Assembly: GCA_958450365.1 (NCBI GenBank)
Contig: CAUEEP010000908.1
Coordinates: forward strand, 62,001 to 126,000
Reading direction: 5' to 3'
Origin: Mesorhabditis belari
Taxonomy: Eukaryota > Nematoda > Chromadorea > Rhabditida > Rhabditidae
DNA: 64,000 nucleotides
In this document: positions 9,501-19,956 of the stretch, in pieces
Layout of the letters: each line of letters starts with the position of its first letter
How positions within the stretch are numbered: position 1 is the first letter of the stretch
Program-made: the position numbers and the translations under genes
The notes under the pieces: generated by a model
The model's input: only the letters and a program-made list of their open reading frames with translations
The model's database searches: none
Told to the model about the DNA's origin: nothing

Positions 9501-12500
9501 ATTATGCAATTTTAACATTGTTGTCTTGAAAAAATGAATGAAAAAGACGGAAAAAGACTTTGCGATGTTTATAAGGGGAAATTTAAGATATCAAATATCG
9601 TTTAAGATCTCATTTTTGATATTCAATCCATTGGTTAATGTCTGATTAATCAATTAAAATCTGAAATGCACATTTTAAACAATTTGTTTGACCAAAAAGG
9701 ACTCTACTTATGATCGGCTTTACCTCAATCTAAGCTAATCTAAGCTCAATTCAATTCACCACCCCAATATTTTAATCTCAACTAGAGCAAAAATCGTTGA
9801 AAGCTCACTTTGCCAGTGTGTCCACATTATGTTCAACAACGCTGTTCTCATAGAAATGTCTCGTGTTTTCCATATCGATTACAGTAGTTTGGGTGAACAT
9901 CAGTCTAATCAAAAGAATTTCATAACTCTTTCTCTTTGCTTACAAATTGGCACCAAGGTTGAACTTGTAGGTGAAATAGGCGGATTCGAAAATCCAGAGA
10001 CCCGGAGAAAAGGCTCGATAGATGTGCCACTGAAAAAGGAGTATTTTATAATTATGTTTGACCTTGTTCTAATTGATTAATAGATTCCATTCACCTGTAC
10101 TGAGACACTTGCTAAAAAGTGCTTAAAAAAGATACTGTAACTCTTTGATTATTCCTCTATTGAGCTACAAAGTCTCGGGCTAAAATCGGCTATTGTATTG
10201 GGTTGTCCAGTTATGAATGCGCGTTTTTACTATTTTGTAAATTTCTCAAGATATCGAACAGATATATATGAGTATTATTCGAAAGCTGAAGATCTCCTCT
10301 ACACTTTGATATAAAGAGTTTTTGAATTCATTCAACTTTTTGGGAAATTGACTGCACAAAGGGAGAGGTCGTTTTCGAAAAAAATAACAACAATTCTTCC
10401 AGAAAGTATAACCAATGATTATCTACGACTTTCTGCCATCAATCTGCAAGCTTTCGAATCTGGTCGAAGTGCCAATCCTTCGGTTTCGAATCAAAGAAAT
10501 CTTGGCAAGCTTCTTCAACTTCTTCAAATAATTCCGTTCCCGCTTCCAACAATAGCGAATCAAAACTCGAAGCTCTTTTTCTTGCAAAAACTCAACTGGA
10601 AAACAAATATCAACATTGGTACAACAATATAAGCGCAAAACCCATTCCAGCTTAGCTATTCCTCAAGTTTTATGGTGTAAAATAACCGCCCAGAAAAGAC
10701 AGGAAAAGTAAAGATGCTCTGAAATTGTTATATTTAAAAAAACTTGTATTGATATATCTATTGGCCAAACATCAAACGGTTAACTCAATTTGAGCGGAGC
10801 CAAAACTTGATCCAAAGGCACCATTTTTCATTTTCCATTTTTTGGCCACCTCTTCTTCTGTGCAGTCAATTTGCCCAAAAGCTGAACAAATTCAAAAACT
10901 TTTTATATCAAAATGTAGAGGAGATCTTCAGCTTTCGAATAATACTCATATATATCTTTTTCTTGAGAAAAAGAAATTTTCTTGAGTATCTTGAGAAATT
11001 TACAAAATAGTAAAAAACGCGCATTCATAACTGGACAACCCAATAATTTGAAAATAGTTAGAGTACTGTAGCTTTTTAGCGTGTGCATTACACTTACCAT
11101 TTCATCCGTTGATAAAGTAGGGATTGGAGGTAGAACTGACTGTACAAATTCAATTAAACACGGCAAAATCGCTCTCGCCAGTCGGCACATCGTTGGGAAA
11201 GTGGCAAGGGGTCTCTCCTGAAAAAAATGCCCAACTTTGTGATAAACTTAAAGAGATTAAGAGCATATTTCTTTCAAACCGTTCGATGAATGACCGTATC
11301 AAAGGCGTCTCTCGGCATTTGTCCACCTTCAACCATCGTAAACTCGACGGATTTTTGAACGGCCAAAAAGTGCCTGAAATTATAATATCATTCAAAAGTA
11401 AGCTTTTCAAATGGCAACCAATTTATGGCAAGTTTACTCACTTAAACTTCTCATTCATGTCATGCAACATGGGCGCGATTTGTCCGATGCTTAGCTTGAC
11501 CGGGTCGTAGATTGGGCTCTAAATTTTCACATTGCATATCTGTAGAAGACCAATTCTAAGGAAAATCACTGTAATCTGGTTATATTTCATATTTGCTGTG
11601 CTGTGCTGTGCTAAAATATCGAGCTCAATTGTATCCAGACAAGGAATTTAGAAAAGTAATAAAGGCTTAAACTGATTTGAAGCTTTGTGCTTGAAATGAT
11701 TCTTAAAAGAAACGAGTTTAGATGTAAAGTGTGCAGTTGGTTGACCTTGCAATTGTGCAGAATGTTTTGCGAATAGTTTTACTTACGATATGAGAAACGT
11801 GGTTTGATTTTAAATTTTAGGATTAACGATTAATTAAGTTACCAACTGAATACTATTGGGTTGGCGAATTGAAAACTGCCGGCTATTGTCATTTGTCACA
11901 GTTTGAGCACTTTCTTCAAAAGAAACCCACTTTGATGTCAATAGAAAAGTTGTAGAGAATCAGAAATTAAGCTTATATCCAGATTTTCAGAACGATTCAA
12001 AAACTGGATTTCAAGAAATGCGAAATTTACGAATTTTCACAAAACTTGCATTTTAGGCGAAACTACTAAGTGTATCTTTTTGGAAATTTGGCTATAAGCC
12101 TAATTTTTGATTCTCTACAACTTTTCTGTTCCACCAAAATGGGTTTCTTTTGAAGAAAGTGCTCAAACTGGGACATCTCCAGTCCTCCATTTTTGAGTCT
12201 CACACTTGTCTCACACACAAACCAAAATCCTACTACGAAAGAGGAATCCGCAAATTGCCTGTAAAATGGGCAGAAGTCGTCAATAATAATGGGAATTATT
12301 TGGAATGAATTCATGGTTGTATGTTGAATAACTTTTCGTTCAAGGTCCCGCAGTTTTCAATTCACCAACCCAATAGTAGTGCACCGCAACGAGCCGAGTT
12401 GGTGACGATTTTACGGTTTCCAAGCTTTTGCAGAAGACCAACGCTCAAATCCCCCACGAGATCTCATCGTCAGCTACATTTTCCGACCCCACATCGATAG

Positions 12501-14767
12501 GTTCTGATAAGTGGTTCTCGAGGATTAGGCGACGCTCAGAGTGCACTGAGCGTCGCCTAAGTTTTCAATGCACCAACCCAATAGATACCTGGGCCTGGGT
12601 CCACCAAGTGCTAAATTTAGCAAAAGGAGCCAAACTTTTTTAGTGGACCTTGAGGCAAATTTTTGACAAATTTCATTTTTCCACGTTTAAAGTCTTATAT
12701 GAAACGAATGAGGTTTTTAATTTTTCCATAAACTCGTGAATCTTGTGAAAAAATGTTGAAATTCAGATTTTAAATATCTAAACGAAAAAACTATCAATTC
12801 TTTTGGCTTTTGAGAAAATAATCCTTTTGTAGAGCGTAACATTATGTATGCCGCACCCAGTAAGCTTTAATAGGATTCTTTTTTTAAATGAAGTTGAGCT
12901 TGAACTGTGAAGAACTTGTTTAGATGGACCCGGGCCCAAGTAAACCGTACTAACCTCCGATGATGAGGGTGATGCGTGCATGTAGGTATCTTCCTTTTCC
13001 GCTGGACGATTTTGCACTTCTGAAAGCAATTCAATAGTACACATTTTATCAAAACAAGTCGTTTGACTTTGAAGAACACTTGTTTGAGGTCAAAAATTTG
13101 AAAAAATGCACAAAAACCAACGATCAGCAATCATTCCCAAACGGGCACACTTCTCGAAGCGGCACTTTCGACACATTCGTGTTCCTGAAATTTGAACACA
13201 AACTTTGAACTTAAACTCAAAAATATTTTTCCTTTACCTTTAAAAATCTTGCACATAGCACCTTGTTGGCGGCAAATGTATTCTTTTGACAAAACGATGC
13301 TCCTCCTAAAAGTTCTTTAGTATTTCTTTGGTTTTCGACAAAAATCGGCGTTTTGTTTCTACATCCGATGATAAATCTCTACGTATCTGGGAGTGGAGTG
13401 GGAAGTCTGGGAGTGGGAAATCTGGGAGGGGGAAATCTGGGAGTGGGAAATCTTGGAGTGGGAAATCTGGGAGTGGGAAATCTGGGAGTGGGAAATCTTG
13501 GAGTGGGAAATCTCGGAGTAGGAAATCTGGGAGTGGGAAATCTTGGAGTGGGAAATCTGGGAGTGGGAAATCTGGGAGTGGGAAATCTTGGAGTGGGAAA
13601 TCTCGGAGTAGGAAATCTGGGAGTGGGAAATCTGGGAGTGGGAAATCTGGGAGTGGGAAATCCCGGTCGACACAAAGTTGATTCAAAATGTTGGATTGCA
13701 ATCGATTCCATGCATGACAAAGAGCCCTACTGGTATTTTTTAAACCTTTCTTATAGAACTTTTCGGGAAATCAGCTTAACTATATGAATTTTCGTTGATA
13801 ATTGTCTAACTGTTATCGATTTAGACAAGTGGATTGTTGGACAGTCAACAGAATCGACAGAATGGACAACAGAATCGTGCTCTTCCAACTGATTGATGAC
13901 TTTTTCGGTATTCATTTCCATTTTTAAATGTAAATCAAGCTGCAAAGCTTATTTGCGCATTTGCAATTTAAAAGCTAGAGCACCTTGTTGGCGGCAAATG
14001 TATTCTTTTGACAAAACGATGCTCCTCCTAAACGTTCTTTAGTATTTCTTTGGTTTTATGAGTTCCAAGAACATATCTTTCAGCTCAAGAAAGCTAGATT
14101 TTATAGTTTTTATGGAATTTGATAGTTTATTAGTTTTTAAGTACGATATCTATAGAGCTTTTTTACTTTGAATGTGACTTTTTAACAGCCACAAGATTAG
14201 CATATGTTTTTTGTCAAATTTGGCTTTTAAATTGCAAATTCGCAAAGAAGCAAATGGAAGAGATAAGAAACCAAGTTTAGAGAGGTTAGGAACCAAATTC
14301 AAAAAGATAAGGAACCAAATTTAGAGAGATTAGGAACCAAATTTAGAGGGGCCAAGAACCAAATTTGTTGGAATCATGAACCAAATTTAAAGAGAAAAGG
14401 AACCACATTTAGAGAGATAAGGAACCAAATTTGAAGAGATAAGGAACCAAGTTTAGAGAGATTAGGAACCAAATTCAAAAAGATAAGTAACCAAATTGGA
14501 GCTTGATTTACATTTAAAAATGAAAATGATTGCGGAAAAAGTCATCAGTATTCCTACTGTATTTTTTAACTTGTTTACTCACCTGAAGAAAGCCGCACAA
14601 GCTCTGCAAGCCTCAACTCCAAAATGACTTCCATCGGAAGCCGCCTGGCAAACTCGACAACATTTTTCTTCTAGAGTTGTTGTCTCTGGAGATTTTTGTG
14701 GGCTAAGTGAATGGACTTCAAGTTTCGTGATTTGTAATGACACTCTTCCAGATGGACAAGATTCCAT
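6531..14767 (-). CDS. Nuclear hormone receptor, 405 aa (NHR1)
   Basis: Complete zinc-finger nuclear receptor, read from 13 exons: 14583-14767, 13238-13305, 13122-13184, 12955-13019, 11442-11518, 11280-11373, 11098-11217, 9944-10029, 9809-9904, 8262-8374, 7904-7988, 6740-6809 and 6531-6626 (1,218 nt, all junctions GT-AG and in phase). The DNA-binding domain spans residues ~37-104. The first finger is C37-RV-C40..C54-RA-C57 with P-box [10 protein letters not shown]. The second is C73, C80, C89, C92, ending RKCRFEKC. The ligand-binding domain spans ~190-405, with [32 protein letters not shown] and a C-terminal [20 protein letters not shown]. This places it among the worm receptors expanded from an HNF4-like ancestor; the ligand is unknown. 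It should act in the nucleus as a transcription factor. Introns 1, 4, 7, 9 and 11 carry minisatellites or transposons. A TTTTAG acceptor sits just before the ATG. Confidence 0.9.
6830..7800 (+). mobile_element. Mariner element (copy B) in NHR1 intron 11
   Basis: 971 bp, ends TTAGGTGTGTGAAAAAAGTA and its inverse, TA duplications at 6828-6829 and 7801-7802. Inserted antisense within the receptor intron between exons 7904-7988 and 6740-6809, about 20 bp from the 3' splice site. The transposase lacks its N-terminus, the part kept in copy A (1370-1943). Confidence 0.88.
6867..7726 (+). pseudogene. Mariner transposase, N-terminally deleted
   Basis: The open frame joins directly at [20 protein letters not shown], the second DNA-binding helix, so the first helix is missing. 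The catalytic D,D34D set is intact: [15 protein letters not shown] and [14 protein letters not shown] frameshift between about 7556 and 7598 moves the C-terminal tail ([13 protein letters not shown] to SNGDYFVE, stop 7724-7726) into another frame. Similar enough to copy A in the shared part to be a recent relative (one difference, HLNAM/RLNAM, in the shared helix end). Confidence 0.82.
8471..8990 (+). mobile_element. Short mariner derivative in NHR1 intron 9
   Basis: 520 bp bounded by TTGGGTTGGTGAATTGAAAA and its inverse with TA duplications at 8469-8470 and 8991-8992. Only the transposase tail survives at the 3' end ([20 protein letters not shown], stop near 8925). A sister copy of the same size is at 11856-12373. 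Confidence 0.8.
9000..9440 (+). mobile_element. 3' part of a mariner element in NHR1 intron 9
   Basis: Abuts the previous element. Codes in pieces for the second and third catalytic motifs (LLHDNARSH and [13 protein letters not shown], where Ser before Asp is replaced by Phe) and the tail [18 protein letters not shown], with stops in between. The right end is an inverted TTGGCTTGG repeat. The left end is not defined. Confidence 0.7.
10198..11043 (-). mobile_element. Internally deleted mariner in NHR1 intron 7
   Basis: 846 bp with ends TTGGGTTGTCCAGTTATGAA and TA duplications at 10196-10197 and 11044-11045. On the minus strand a short N-terminal piece ([16 protein letters not shown]) is followed at once by a C-terminal piece in another frame ([15 protein letters not shown], then KVVD), so the middle of the transposase is deleted. 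A coding-free derivative lies at 18508-19075. Confidence 0.75.
11856..12373 (+). mobile_element. Short mariner derivative in NHR1 intron 4
   Basis: 518 bp sister of 8471-8990 (ends TTGGGTTGGCGAATTGAAAA, TA at 11854-11855). It carries the same transposase tail ([20 protein letters not shown]). Lies between exons 12955-13019 and 11442-11518. Confidence 0.8.
12374..12583. mobile_element. Hybrid MITE remnant (family A body, mariner end)
   Basis: Starts AGTAGTGCACC and contains the body of MITE family A (see 21416-21634). It ends in CACCAACCCAATAG, the mariner terminus of the neighbouring element. A recombinant or template-switch product in NHR1 intron 4. Confidence 0.6.
13380..13666. repeat. 15-bp minisatellite (GGAAATCTGGGAGTG)
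   Basis: About 19 units in NHR1 intron 1. Open in several frames on both strands (SGKSG, GVGNL, PLPDF repeats) purely because 15 is a multiple of three. Not coding. Confidence 0.88.
13979..14057 (-). pseudogene. Partial duplicate of NHR1 exon 2 with its splice acceptor
   Basis: A near-identical copy of 13258-13335, which holds the 3' splice site and the first 48 of 68 nt of exon 2 ([16 protein letters not shown]). The copy keeps the acceptor (GTTTAG) but ends before the second cysteine pair. The sequence runs into TAG shortly after. If used as an exon it would truncate the second zinc finger. Confidence 0.8.
14270..14500. repeat. ~20-bp minisatellite (AGGAACCAAATTTAGAGAGA)
   Basis: About ten imperfect units in NHR1 intron 1. 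The core GGAACCAAAT also forms arrays at 44460-44950 and 57130-57265. Confidence 0.75.
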
Positions 14768-14778
14768 CCTAAAATTTC
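14768..14778 (-). promoter_or_regulatory. Splice acceptor at NHR1 start (likely trans-splice site)
   Basis: Minus strand GAAATTTTAG, one base before the ATG. I found no phase-compatible upstream coding exon, so spliced-leader addition is the simplest reading. Confidence 0.5.
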
Positions 14779-14838
14779 AATGAGATCAATTTCAATGAGA
14801 TGAGATCCAATCAAATTTTAGATAAAAAGTACAAGAAC

Positions 14839-14993
14839 TACCGTATTTACTCAAATAGAAGACCGGCTTCGATTATAAAATCGTCTCAAATAGAAGATAC
14901 CGTATTTACTTGAATAGAAGACCGATCTTCTATTTGAGATCTTCTATATCTTCTTATAATCGAGGCCGGTCTTCTATTCGAGTAAATACGGTA
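14839..14993. mobile_element. MITE with TACCGTATTTACTCAAATAG ends
   Basis: 155-bp near-palindrome with nested inverted repeats (GAAGACCGG motifs). A decayed piece of the same family is at about 15108-15145. Non-coding. Confidence 0.7.
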
Positions 14994-15145
14994 AACAAAT
15001 TTCGATAAATAGTTGATAGTTGATACAAAAAGGATCTAAACAAGTCTAATTTCGAAGGCCAATCTTCTATTCCGGTCATTTTTGTGGGCTAAGTGAATGG
15101 CCGGTCCGGTCATAATCGAGGCCGGTCATTCGAGTAAATACGGTA

Positions 15146-16404
15146 AACAAATTTCGATAAATAGTTGATCTACAAAAAGGATCTAAACAATCTATGATCT
15201 AAACAAGTCTAATTTGACAGTTTTCTACTCGCTTATTTAAGTTTTTATTTAAAATTCAAAAAAAGCAAAAACCAATGGTGTAAATCACTATGGGGAGAGG
15301 TTAAAAGTCATCAAAATTTCGAAGTCAATGGGACTAAATGGGTTTGAGAAAGCGTTTGGTGGAAAAGAGGAGTTAAAGAACTCTCGCGACTCGCCTATTA
15401 TCAGTTCTTCTCGAAGAAGACTCCCCAAAAAGAGAGGTGAAAGGTGATATCACAAAATTTTCCTGGCTTCGACAAAATATTGGAGAATTTTTGTACTTCG
15501 ATCAATTCGGACTACAATGAGTGGATTTATCCTTACTGAGCAGCCAAAAAGTCAAACAAAAACCATCAAACATCTGAATCAAACATTCAGCATCAAAGCA
15601 TCAAACATCAAGCATTCAAACATAGAGAAACCCGCCTAACGGTGTTTTAAGGCTGATTTGCCGCCTTGTCTTGTCTTGTCACCGTGGCGCAGTCGGGAGC
15701 GCGCTTGTCTACGGCCCGCATGATCCGGGTCCAATAACCGACGGATAAGTCCATTAAAAAGAATTAACAGAAAAAGTTTGTGCTTAAAGTAGTTGTTTGC
15801 AAGATGAATTCTGGATTAATTCGCCAACTATCATGACAGTTAGCCAAAATCAAGATCAAGATACATTATTTGAGTCTAGTCCTAAGTTTTGCTCATCTTT
15901 AAGAATTGAATGCAGAGATTCTAATGCAGAGATGCAAACATATAAAAAACACCTAATTCAAAGTAACTTGAAACTTGAAATCTCAAAGAAGAAGTCTTTT
16001 TAAAGTTTTGAAACTTGAAAAGCATCATTAAAACATTCGAAAAGGATTATTTTTAGTTTGGGGTGTGACCCGTTTTAACCTTATCATCGCTTCAGAATTT
16101 TGCAGAAAAACTTTGCTTCAGAATAGCCGAGTAGCCCAAAAAGGTTAAAAGGGTTTCTTCAAAACGCTTACGACATAACAAGCAGCATCCAATAAGGTTA
16201 ATACTCGTGATAAGAGTACAGAACGGATTGATACTTCGTCGATGGCGACACAAATGTTTGCAAGTTCTTTCTACGGTGTTAAACCAGCTATCTAAACAGG
16301 ATTTAAAATCTGAAGGGTAGCATAAAGTAAATTGAATTTATAATTCTACTTTTTATTAGTACAGAACCAAAAATGCAATGATACCCATTACAAAAACATC
16401 ATGC
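15146..16404. other. Gene-poor stretch upstream of NHR1
   Basis: No convincing exon. Contains a short CATCAAACATC/CATTCAAACAT array (15560-15625) and a tRNA-like sequence (listed separately). Any NHR1 promoter should lie in or near this interval, but no specific element can be named. Confidence 0.4.
15681..15751 (+). tRNA. tRNA-like sequence, weak
   Basis: A-box-like TGGCGCAGTCGGGAGCGC with a plausible D arm, then GGGTCCAATAACC in the B-box position. The T stem and acceptor do not pair well. Probably a remnant or SINE head. Confidence 0.3.
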
Positions 16405-16640
16405 GCATGAATAGAAACATCAAAGTCCCCCAAGAACAAAGGCAGAAACATCAAAGTCCCCAAAAACGAAGGCAGGAACATCAAAGTCCCCAAAAACGAA
16501 GGCAGGAACATCAAAGTCCCCAAAAACGAAGGCAGGAACATCAAAGTCCCCCAAGCACGAAGGCAGAAACATTAAATTCCTCAGAACGAAGGCAGAAACA
16601 TTAAAGTCCTCAGAACGAAGGCAAAAATCCCAAACCCGAA
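16405..16640. repeat. ~30-bp minisatellite (AAAGTCCCCAAAAACGAAGG core)
   Basis: Seven or eight units, the last few degenerate. Open in two frames (QEHQSPQKR and FLGTLMFLPS types) without other signs of coding. Confidence 0.8.
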
Positions 16641-17479
16641 AAGGGCCAGAAGCTCTGCCAAAAAGAATAATTTCGGGAAGAGAGAAAAAGGCGAAAAAAA
16701 ATGCGACGCGAATAATTGCAAAATAGGAACGCAAAAAGAAAGGAAACGGATGCGTATCCTTTCATTTTAAAGCAGAACAACGAGAATATAATTAACTTTG
16801 TTTATAAGAGATTTCTGAGTTTTTGGATCCCTTTTTAAGATGAATAGTAAAAGCGAATTGCCTTTTCAACTGCTCCAACGAACTTTTCCAGGTGCGGTGA
16901 ATGGAAATGAGTGGGCAGAGTCAATGGTTGGCGAGGCATGTTCATGTGAGTGTAAACTTGATCAAATCAAAAAGGAAACGAATGCGACCTTTTAACCATT
17001 ATCCCTTTTCAGACAAAATCTCTGATTTTTTGACTTTTTCTTGTGATTTCCGTGTGATGAAATTTCGAAAACAGCTCCAAGAAAAGCCCAAGATTACGTC
17101 AAGAAAAATAATAAATCAATAAACTACAAGAGCACAAATTGGCGCCTGGAAAAGGGAAAACCCGGTTAGAGAAAATCGGGTAAAAGAGATAGTAATCAAA
17201 GACGGCGATGGAAAGGGGAAATTTGAGAGAAATGGAGAACGTGGAACTCTCAGGGCTCTTTTACTTGTGAACGGGAAGAAATGAGAGAAATGGCTGCGGT
17301 TTTGCCGGGAAATGACCAACTCGTGCCGCCTTCGATTCAACAATGACTAGAGGTCAGTTTTTAAACTTATTTAAAAACATTTAAAATCATTTCTAAAACT
17401 TACCAACAAATTAAAAGAAATTACTTAATTACTTAATTAATTTAATTAAAAGAAATATTTATATAATTCAGTTTATTGG
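16641..17479. other. Gene-poor stretch
   Basis: No supported gene. Two short exon-like snippets (16901-16948 before a GTGAGT, and 17288-17344, MAAVLPGNDQLVPPSIQQ then stop) lack partners and are not called. Confidence 0.35.
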
Positions 17480-17717
17480 TTGGCTGAGCTCTTGCGTAGT
17501 TTTTGCTATAAAATTCTTTTCCACCTGAAGTCGCATCGAGAATTTCAAAGTCTCTTGAAAATTGTGGAAATTTCTAGAAGTACAAGTAGTCATCCTTATC
17601 AAATTTCGATCGGTTCTCATTCCCATCATGTTTCTCTTTATCATTCTTTTGCGAACCGTAGTAGAGTTTGGAATAAGCTCCCGTCTGGTATCTTCTCGTC
17701 TATAGGGAAATTGAAAG
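17480..17717 (+). mobile_element. LINE 3' coding tail (copy 1)
   Basis: Open frame with STSSHPYQISIGSHSHHVSL and SRVWNKLPSGIFSSIGKLKV, the C-terminal RxWNxLP signature that ends many non-LTR retrotransposon ORF2 proteins. The reverse transcriptase core is absent. The same tail occurs at 19599-19830 (inverted) and 22736-22860. Confidence 0.7.
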
Positions 17718-17719
17718 TA

Positions 17720-17961
17720 CAGTACTGGACAATGAAATATCATATTTGAAAAACGATCGTCACTTTCGCGCGTCTGTAACTCCCTTGTCTTTACCGTATT
17801 TCCAAATATTAATATTACCATTGTGTAGTCCTTGAAAAGAGCTTTCAGAAAATGTATAACACTAAAAGTATTACCATAGTTTAAACTCAAAGACAAGGGA
17901 GTTACAGACACGCGAAAGTCACGATCTTTTTTCAAATATGATATTTCATTGTCCAGTACTG
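17720..17961. mobile_element. Palindromic Tc1-type MITE (copy 1)
   Basis: 242-bp element with long inverted arms, ends CAGTACTGGACAATGAAATA, flanked by TA (17718-17719, 17962-17963). No transposase. Joined to the LINE tail at exactly the same base as copy 2 (19357-19598). Confidence 0.8.
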
Positions 17962-17963
17962 TA

Positions 17964-18507
17964 GATTGTCAACGGCAAACGGATTGAGAAAGGGGCGGAG
18001 TTAACATCCTGAACGAGATGTAAGGAATTTGCCGAAAAAATATCGCTAAATTTGGGTCAAAGATTCGATTGGTGTTATTCATTTTGTTTGATCTATCAAT
18101 TGGAACTCGGGTTTAATGTCTAAACCGTCTAAACCGTCTAAATTAGTCTAAACCGAATGAAATCACCATTGATAAGAAACAATACGATTTGGTGATTTCA
18201 TTCGATGGTTTATTTGATCCAACTGATCGTTTCTATGTGAGAACAGAGAATGGAATCATGGAAATGTTTAGCTTTATTTGGAAAATCTGATAGTTCAAGA
18301 ATTTTAGCTTTAAATCAGCCTCTGCAACACATCAAAACATTGTCGTTTCCCCTGATGAACGATTCGTTTTGCACTTCGTCTCGGGATCAAATCAACAAAT
18401 CGATCGAGAAATCAAATTTGAATATAGAAGAAGAAAGGAATTGAGAATGAATTTTGAAGAAGATAGTGTTAGTGAAGCAAGGATGACTCCAGAAGAAGCT
18501 GATACTA
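17964..18507 (+). pseudogene. CUB-like domain gene fragment, broken by transposons
   Basis: Two exon-like pieces in one frame joined by a 42-nt intron (donor after 18268, ending ATTTTAG near 18310). The first contains YDLVISFDGLFDPTDRFYVR and ENGIME. The second contains SASATHQNIVVSPDERFVLH, FVSGSNQQ and IKFEYRRRKE. The pattern (acidic strand, FVSGS, F-Y end) resembles a CUB or worm CUB-like extracellular domain, though identity is uncertain. The 3' side is cut by the element at 18508 and the 5' side begins at the MITE ending 17963. No signal peptide or start is visible. It is probably a gene relic, or a gene with very large transposon-filled introns. Confidence 0.45.
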
Positions 18508-19075
18508 TTGGGTTGTCCAGTCATGAATGTGCGTTTTTTACTATTTTGTAAATTTCTCAAGATACCGAAATCAAGAAAAAGATATATATGAGTCTTATTC
18601 GAAAGCTGAAGATCTCCTCTACATTTTGATATAAAAAGTTTTTGAATTTGTTCAGCTTTTGGGTAAATTGACTGCACAGAAGAAGAGGTGGCCCAAAAAT
18701 GGAATGGTGCTTTTGGATCAAGTTTTAGCTCCGCTCAAATCGAGTTAACCGTTTGATGTTTGGCTAATAGATATATCAATACAATTTTTTTTAAATATAA
18801 CAATTTCAGAGCATCTTTACTTTTCTTTTCTGAGCGGTTATTTTACACTATAAAACTTGAGGAATAGCTAAGCTGAGATGGGTTTTTTCGGCAACGACCT
18901 CTCCCTTTGTGCAGTCAATTTCCCAAAAAGTTGAATGAATTCAGAAACTCTTTATATCAAAATGTAGAGGAGATCTTCAGCTTTCGAATGATATATGACA
19001 CTCATATACATCTGTCCGATATCTTGAGAAATTTACAAAATAGTAAAAACGCGCATTCATAACTGGACAACCCAA
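18508..19075. mobile_element. MITE derived from the mariner at 10198
   Basis: 568 bp, ends TTGGGTTGTCCAGTCATGAA and its inverse, TA duplications 18506-18507 and 19076-19077. Shares both flanks with 10198-11043 but lacks all transposase sequence. It interrupts the CUB-like reading frame. Confidence 0.8.
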
Positions 19076-19195
19076 TAGTTTGCCAATCGAATAAAAGCTT
19101 TCATTGACAAGTAAATTGAGAAGAAAAATAGATTTACAAGAAAAAGCATAAGGAAATAGCAGATAAACTTAGATGAAGGATAAGAGTAATGGTTC

Positions 19196-19337
19196 TTGTT
19201 TATAAAAGTAATGGTAATGGTAATGTTAATGGTAATGTTAATGGTAATGTTAATGGTAATGTTAATGGTAATACTAATGGTAATACTAATGGTAATGTTA
19301 ATGGTAATGTTAATGGTAATGTTAATGGTTCAAAAAT
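19196..19337. repeat. 12-bp minisatellite (GGTAATGTTAAT)
   Basis: About eleven units with GGTAATACTAAT variants. Gives an open NVNG repeat frame only by its length. Confidence 0.85.
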
Positions 19338-19356
19338 AATGGTGAATCTTTTGGTA

Positions 19357-19598
19357 CAGTACTGGACAATGAAATATCATATTTGAAAAACGATCGTCAC
19401 TTTCGCGCGTCTGTAACTCCCTTGTCTTTACCGTATTTCCAAATATTAATATTACCATTGTGTAGTCCTTGAAAAGAGCTTTCAGAAAATGTATAACACT
19501 AAAAGTATTACCATAGTTTAAACTCAAAGACAAGGGAGTTACAGACACGCGAAAGTGACGATCGTTTTTCAAATATGATATTTCATTGTCCAGTACTG
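19357..19598. mobile_element. Palindromic Tc1-type MITE (copy 2)
   Basis: Near-identical to 17720-17961, flanked by TA (19355-19356, 19599-19600). Fused to the inverted LINE tail. Confidence 0.8.
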
Positions 19599-19830
19599 TA
19601 CTTTCAATTTTCCTATAGACGAGAAGATACCAGACGGGAGCTTATTCCAAACTCTACTATGGTTCGCAAAAGAATGATAAAGAGAAAGATGATGGGAATG
19701 AGAACCGATCGAAATTTGATAAGGATGACTACTTGTACTTCTAGAAATTTCCACAATTTTCAAGAGACTTTGAAATTCTCCATGCGACTTAAGGTGGAAA
19801 AGAATTTTATAGCAAAAAAAAAATAAGCAC
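19599..19830 (-). mobile_element. LINE 3' coding tail (copy 2)
   Basis: Minus-strand frame with the same C-terminal SRVWNKLPSGIFSSIGKLKV as copy 1. Copies 1 and 2, each with the MITE attached, form an inverted repeat around 17964-19354. Confidence 0.7.
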
Positions 19831-19956
19831 AAAGTAAATACGGCGATATAAAAAGGGGCTTTAAATCAAAAACTATAAATCTAGTCTCATAATTTGGAAT
19901 AAGAGAAGAAGGGAAACAACGATTGTATGCTTTTTTTAGTGAAACGAACGAAGTGA

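Noticed and set aside
11124..11510. 128-residue plus-strand ORF
   Set aside because: Antisense shadow of NHR1 exons 5 to 7.
13306..13787. Several long open frames on both strands (PLPDF, SGKSG, GVGNL repeats)
   Set aside because: All arise from a 15-bp tandem repeat in NHR1 intron 1; simultaneous openness in many frames is a length artefact.
15500..15560. Upstream coding exon for NHR1 (MFDGFCLTFWLL then GTAAGG on minus)
   Set aside because: Its splice phase does not fit the NHR1 first exon; trans-splicing is simpler.
17288..17344. Short exon MAAVLPGNDQLVPPSIQQ before a GTCAGT
   Set aside because: Ends in a stop before the donor and no partner exon could be found.
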